Shown here: in pieces, positions 5,920 to 6,199 of the stretch
Layout: the number at the start of each line of letters is the position of its first letter
Numbering within the stretch: the stretch's first letter is position 1
Source of the DNA: Microcaldota archaeon
Lineage (GTDB): Archaea; Micrarchaeota; Micrarchaeia; Micrarchaeales; CABMGC01
Assembly (NCBI GenBank): GCA_028866975.1
Contig: JAGWHG010000038.1
Span: 1-6,199 of the forward strand
DNA: 6,199 bases
Reading direction: 5' to 3'
Position numbers and translations under genes: made by a program
The notes under the pieces: generated by a model
Databases searched by the model: none
Told to the model about the DNA's origin: nothing
The model's input: the letters and a program-made list of their open reading frames with translations, nothing else

Positions 5920-5924
5920 TGGTT

Positions 5925-6199
5925 ATGATGAGGGTCAACGTAAGAGATGCCGCTTCCTACATCGCAACGGCACCGAAGGATGCGCGGCCCAAGCTTAGGA
6001 AGGTTAGGGCTGCAATACGCTCTGTGGCGCCAAGGGCTGCTGAGAGCATCAGTTATGGGATGGTTGGATACGATAAGGGCAGGGTTTGCTGGTTCGGCCT
6101 GATGAAGAATCATATAGGGCTCTATCTGCGGCCGCCGATCATCGCAGAGCACAAAGTGGAGCTATCAGCTTACAAAACTACAAAATACGCAGTGCAGTT
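5925..6199 (+). CDS. DUF1801/YdhG-like protein, truncated at window edge
   Basis: The frame opens at ATG 5925, or at the adjacent ATG 5928, and runs off the right edge after 91 full codons. The sequence follows the DUF1801 (YdhG/YobT-like) pattern. Helical KLRKVRAAIRSVAPRAAESISYGM (23-46) matches the family's 'L-ALR-LI-EAAPEAEE-ISYGMP'. A strand CWFGLMKNHIGLYLRP (55-70) matches 'F-A-KNHIGFYP', and ELSAYKTTK (79-87) matches 'L--YKTSKGTIRF'. Members are small soluble proteins with a fold shared by the frataxin-like YdhG group; some are described as iron chaperones, but for most the role is unknown. About 20-40 C-terminal residues are probably missing. A strong GGTGAT ribosome-binding site precedes the start. 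It is divergent from secY, with 76 bases between the start codons. Confidence 0.85.
   Translation, partial: MMRVNVRDAASYIATAPKDARPKLRKVRAAIRSVAPRAAESISYGMVGYDKGRVCWFGLMKNHIGLYLRPPIIAEHKVELSAYKTTKYAVQ

Noticed and set aside
5907..6152. Minus-strand 81-codon frame at the right end
   Set aside because: It overlaps the DUF1801 gene in antisense; the plus-strand reading matches a known family and has a GGTGAT site.
1..6199. CRISPR arrays, insertion sequences, riboswitches or defence genes
   Set aside because: No regularly spaced repeats, transposase or nuclease motifs, or long structured leaders were seen on either strand.

Overview
This window looks archaeal. The evidence is an archaeal-type SecY, TATA/BRE-like promoter elements about 26 bases before several starts, Shine-Dalgarno sequences of the GGTG/GGTGAT type, a probable leaderless gene, and a tRNA gene without an encoded CCA end. 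The moderate GC content, the secY gene outside a ribosomal-protein cluster and the number of orphan genes would suit a small-genome lineage such as DPANN/Micrarchaeota or a Thermoplasmata-like acidophile. That placement is inference; nothing here identifies the lineage for certain.

Layout, left to right. Bases 1-209 (minus) hold the start of a truncated gene for a small, probably beta-rich protein. A divergent promoter region (210-332) contains a perfect 7-bp inverted repeat. It is followed by a plus-strand orphan of 151 aa (333-788) and a complete tRNA-Arg with anticodon UCG (818-892). The tRNA meets the stop codon of a convergent FkbM-family methyltransferase gene (894-1760, minus) with one base between them. 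Upstream of the methyltransferase, nine bases away and on the same strand, is a 165-aa orphan (1770-2267), probably read from its own promoter as a leaderless GTG-start message. Next on the minus strand are hppA (2322-4307), a membrane-bound proton-pumping pyrophosphatase of the K+-independent type, and secY (4346-5848), the translocon channel subunit, which starts at TTG. Divergent from secY at the right edge is a truncated plus-strand gene for a DUF1801/YdhG-like protein (5925-end).

How the genes fit together. secY and hppA form a same-strand pair of housekeeping membrane genes 38 bases apart, possibly co-transcribed from the secY promoter. The protein channel inserts membrane proteins such as the pump, and the pump turns pyrophosphate into ion gradient, but a direct functional link is not implied. 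The 165-aa orphan and the FkbM methyltransferase form a second apparent operon of unknown purpose. No mobile element, CRISPR array or defence system is visible, and no stretch longer than about 125 bases lacks a gene. The least explained parts are the two orphan genes and the dyad elements in the promoter regions.
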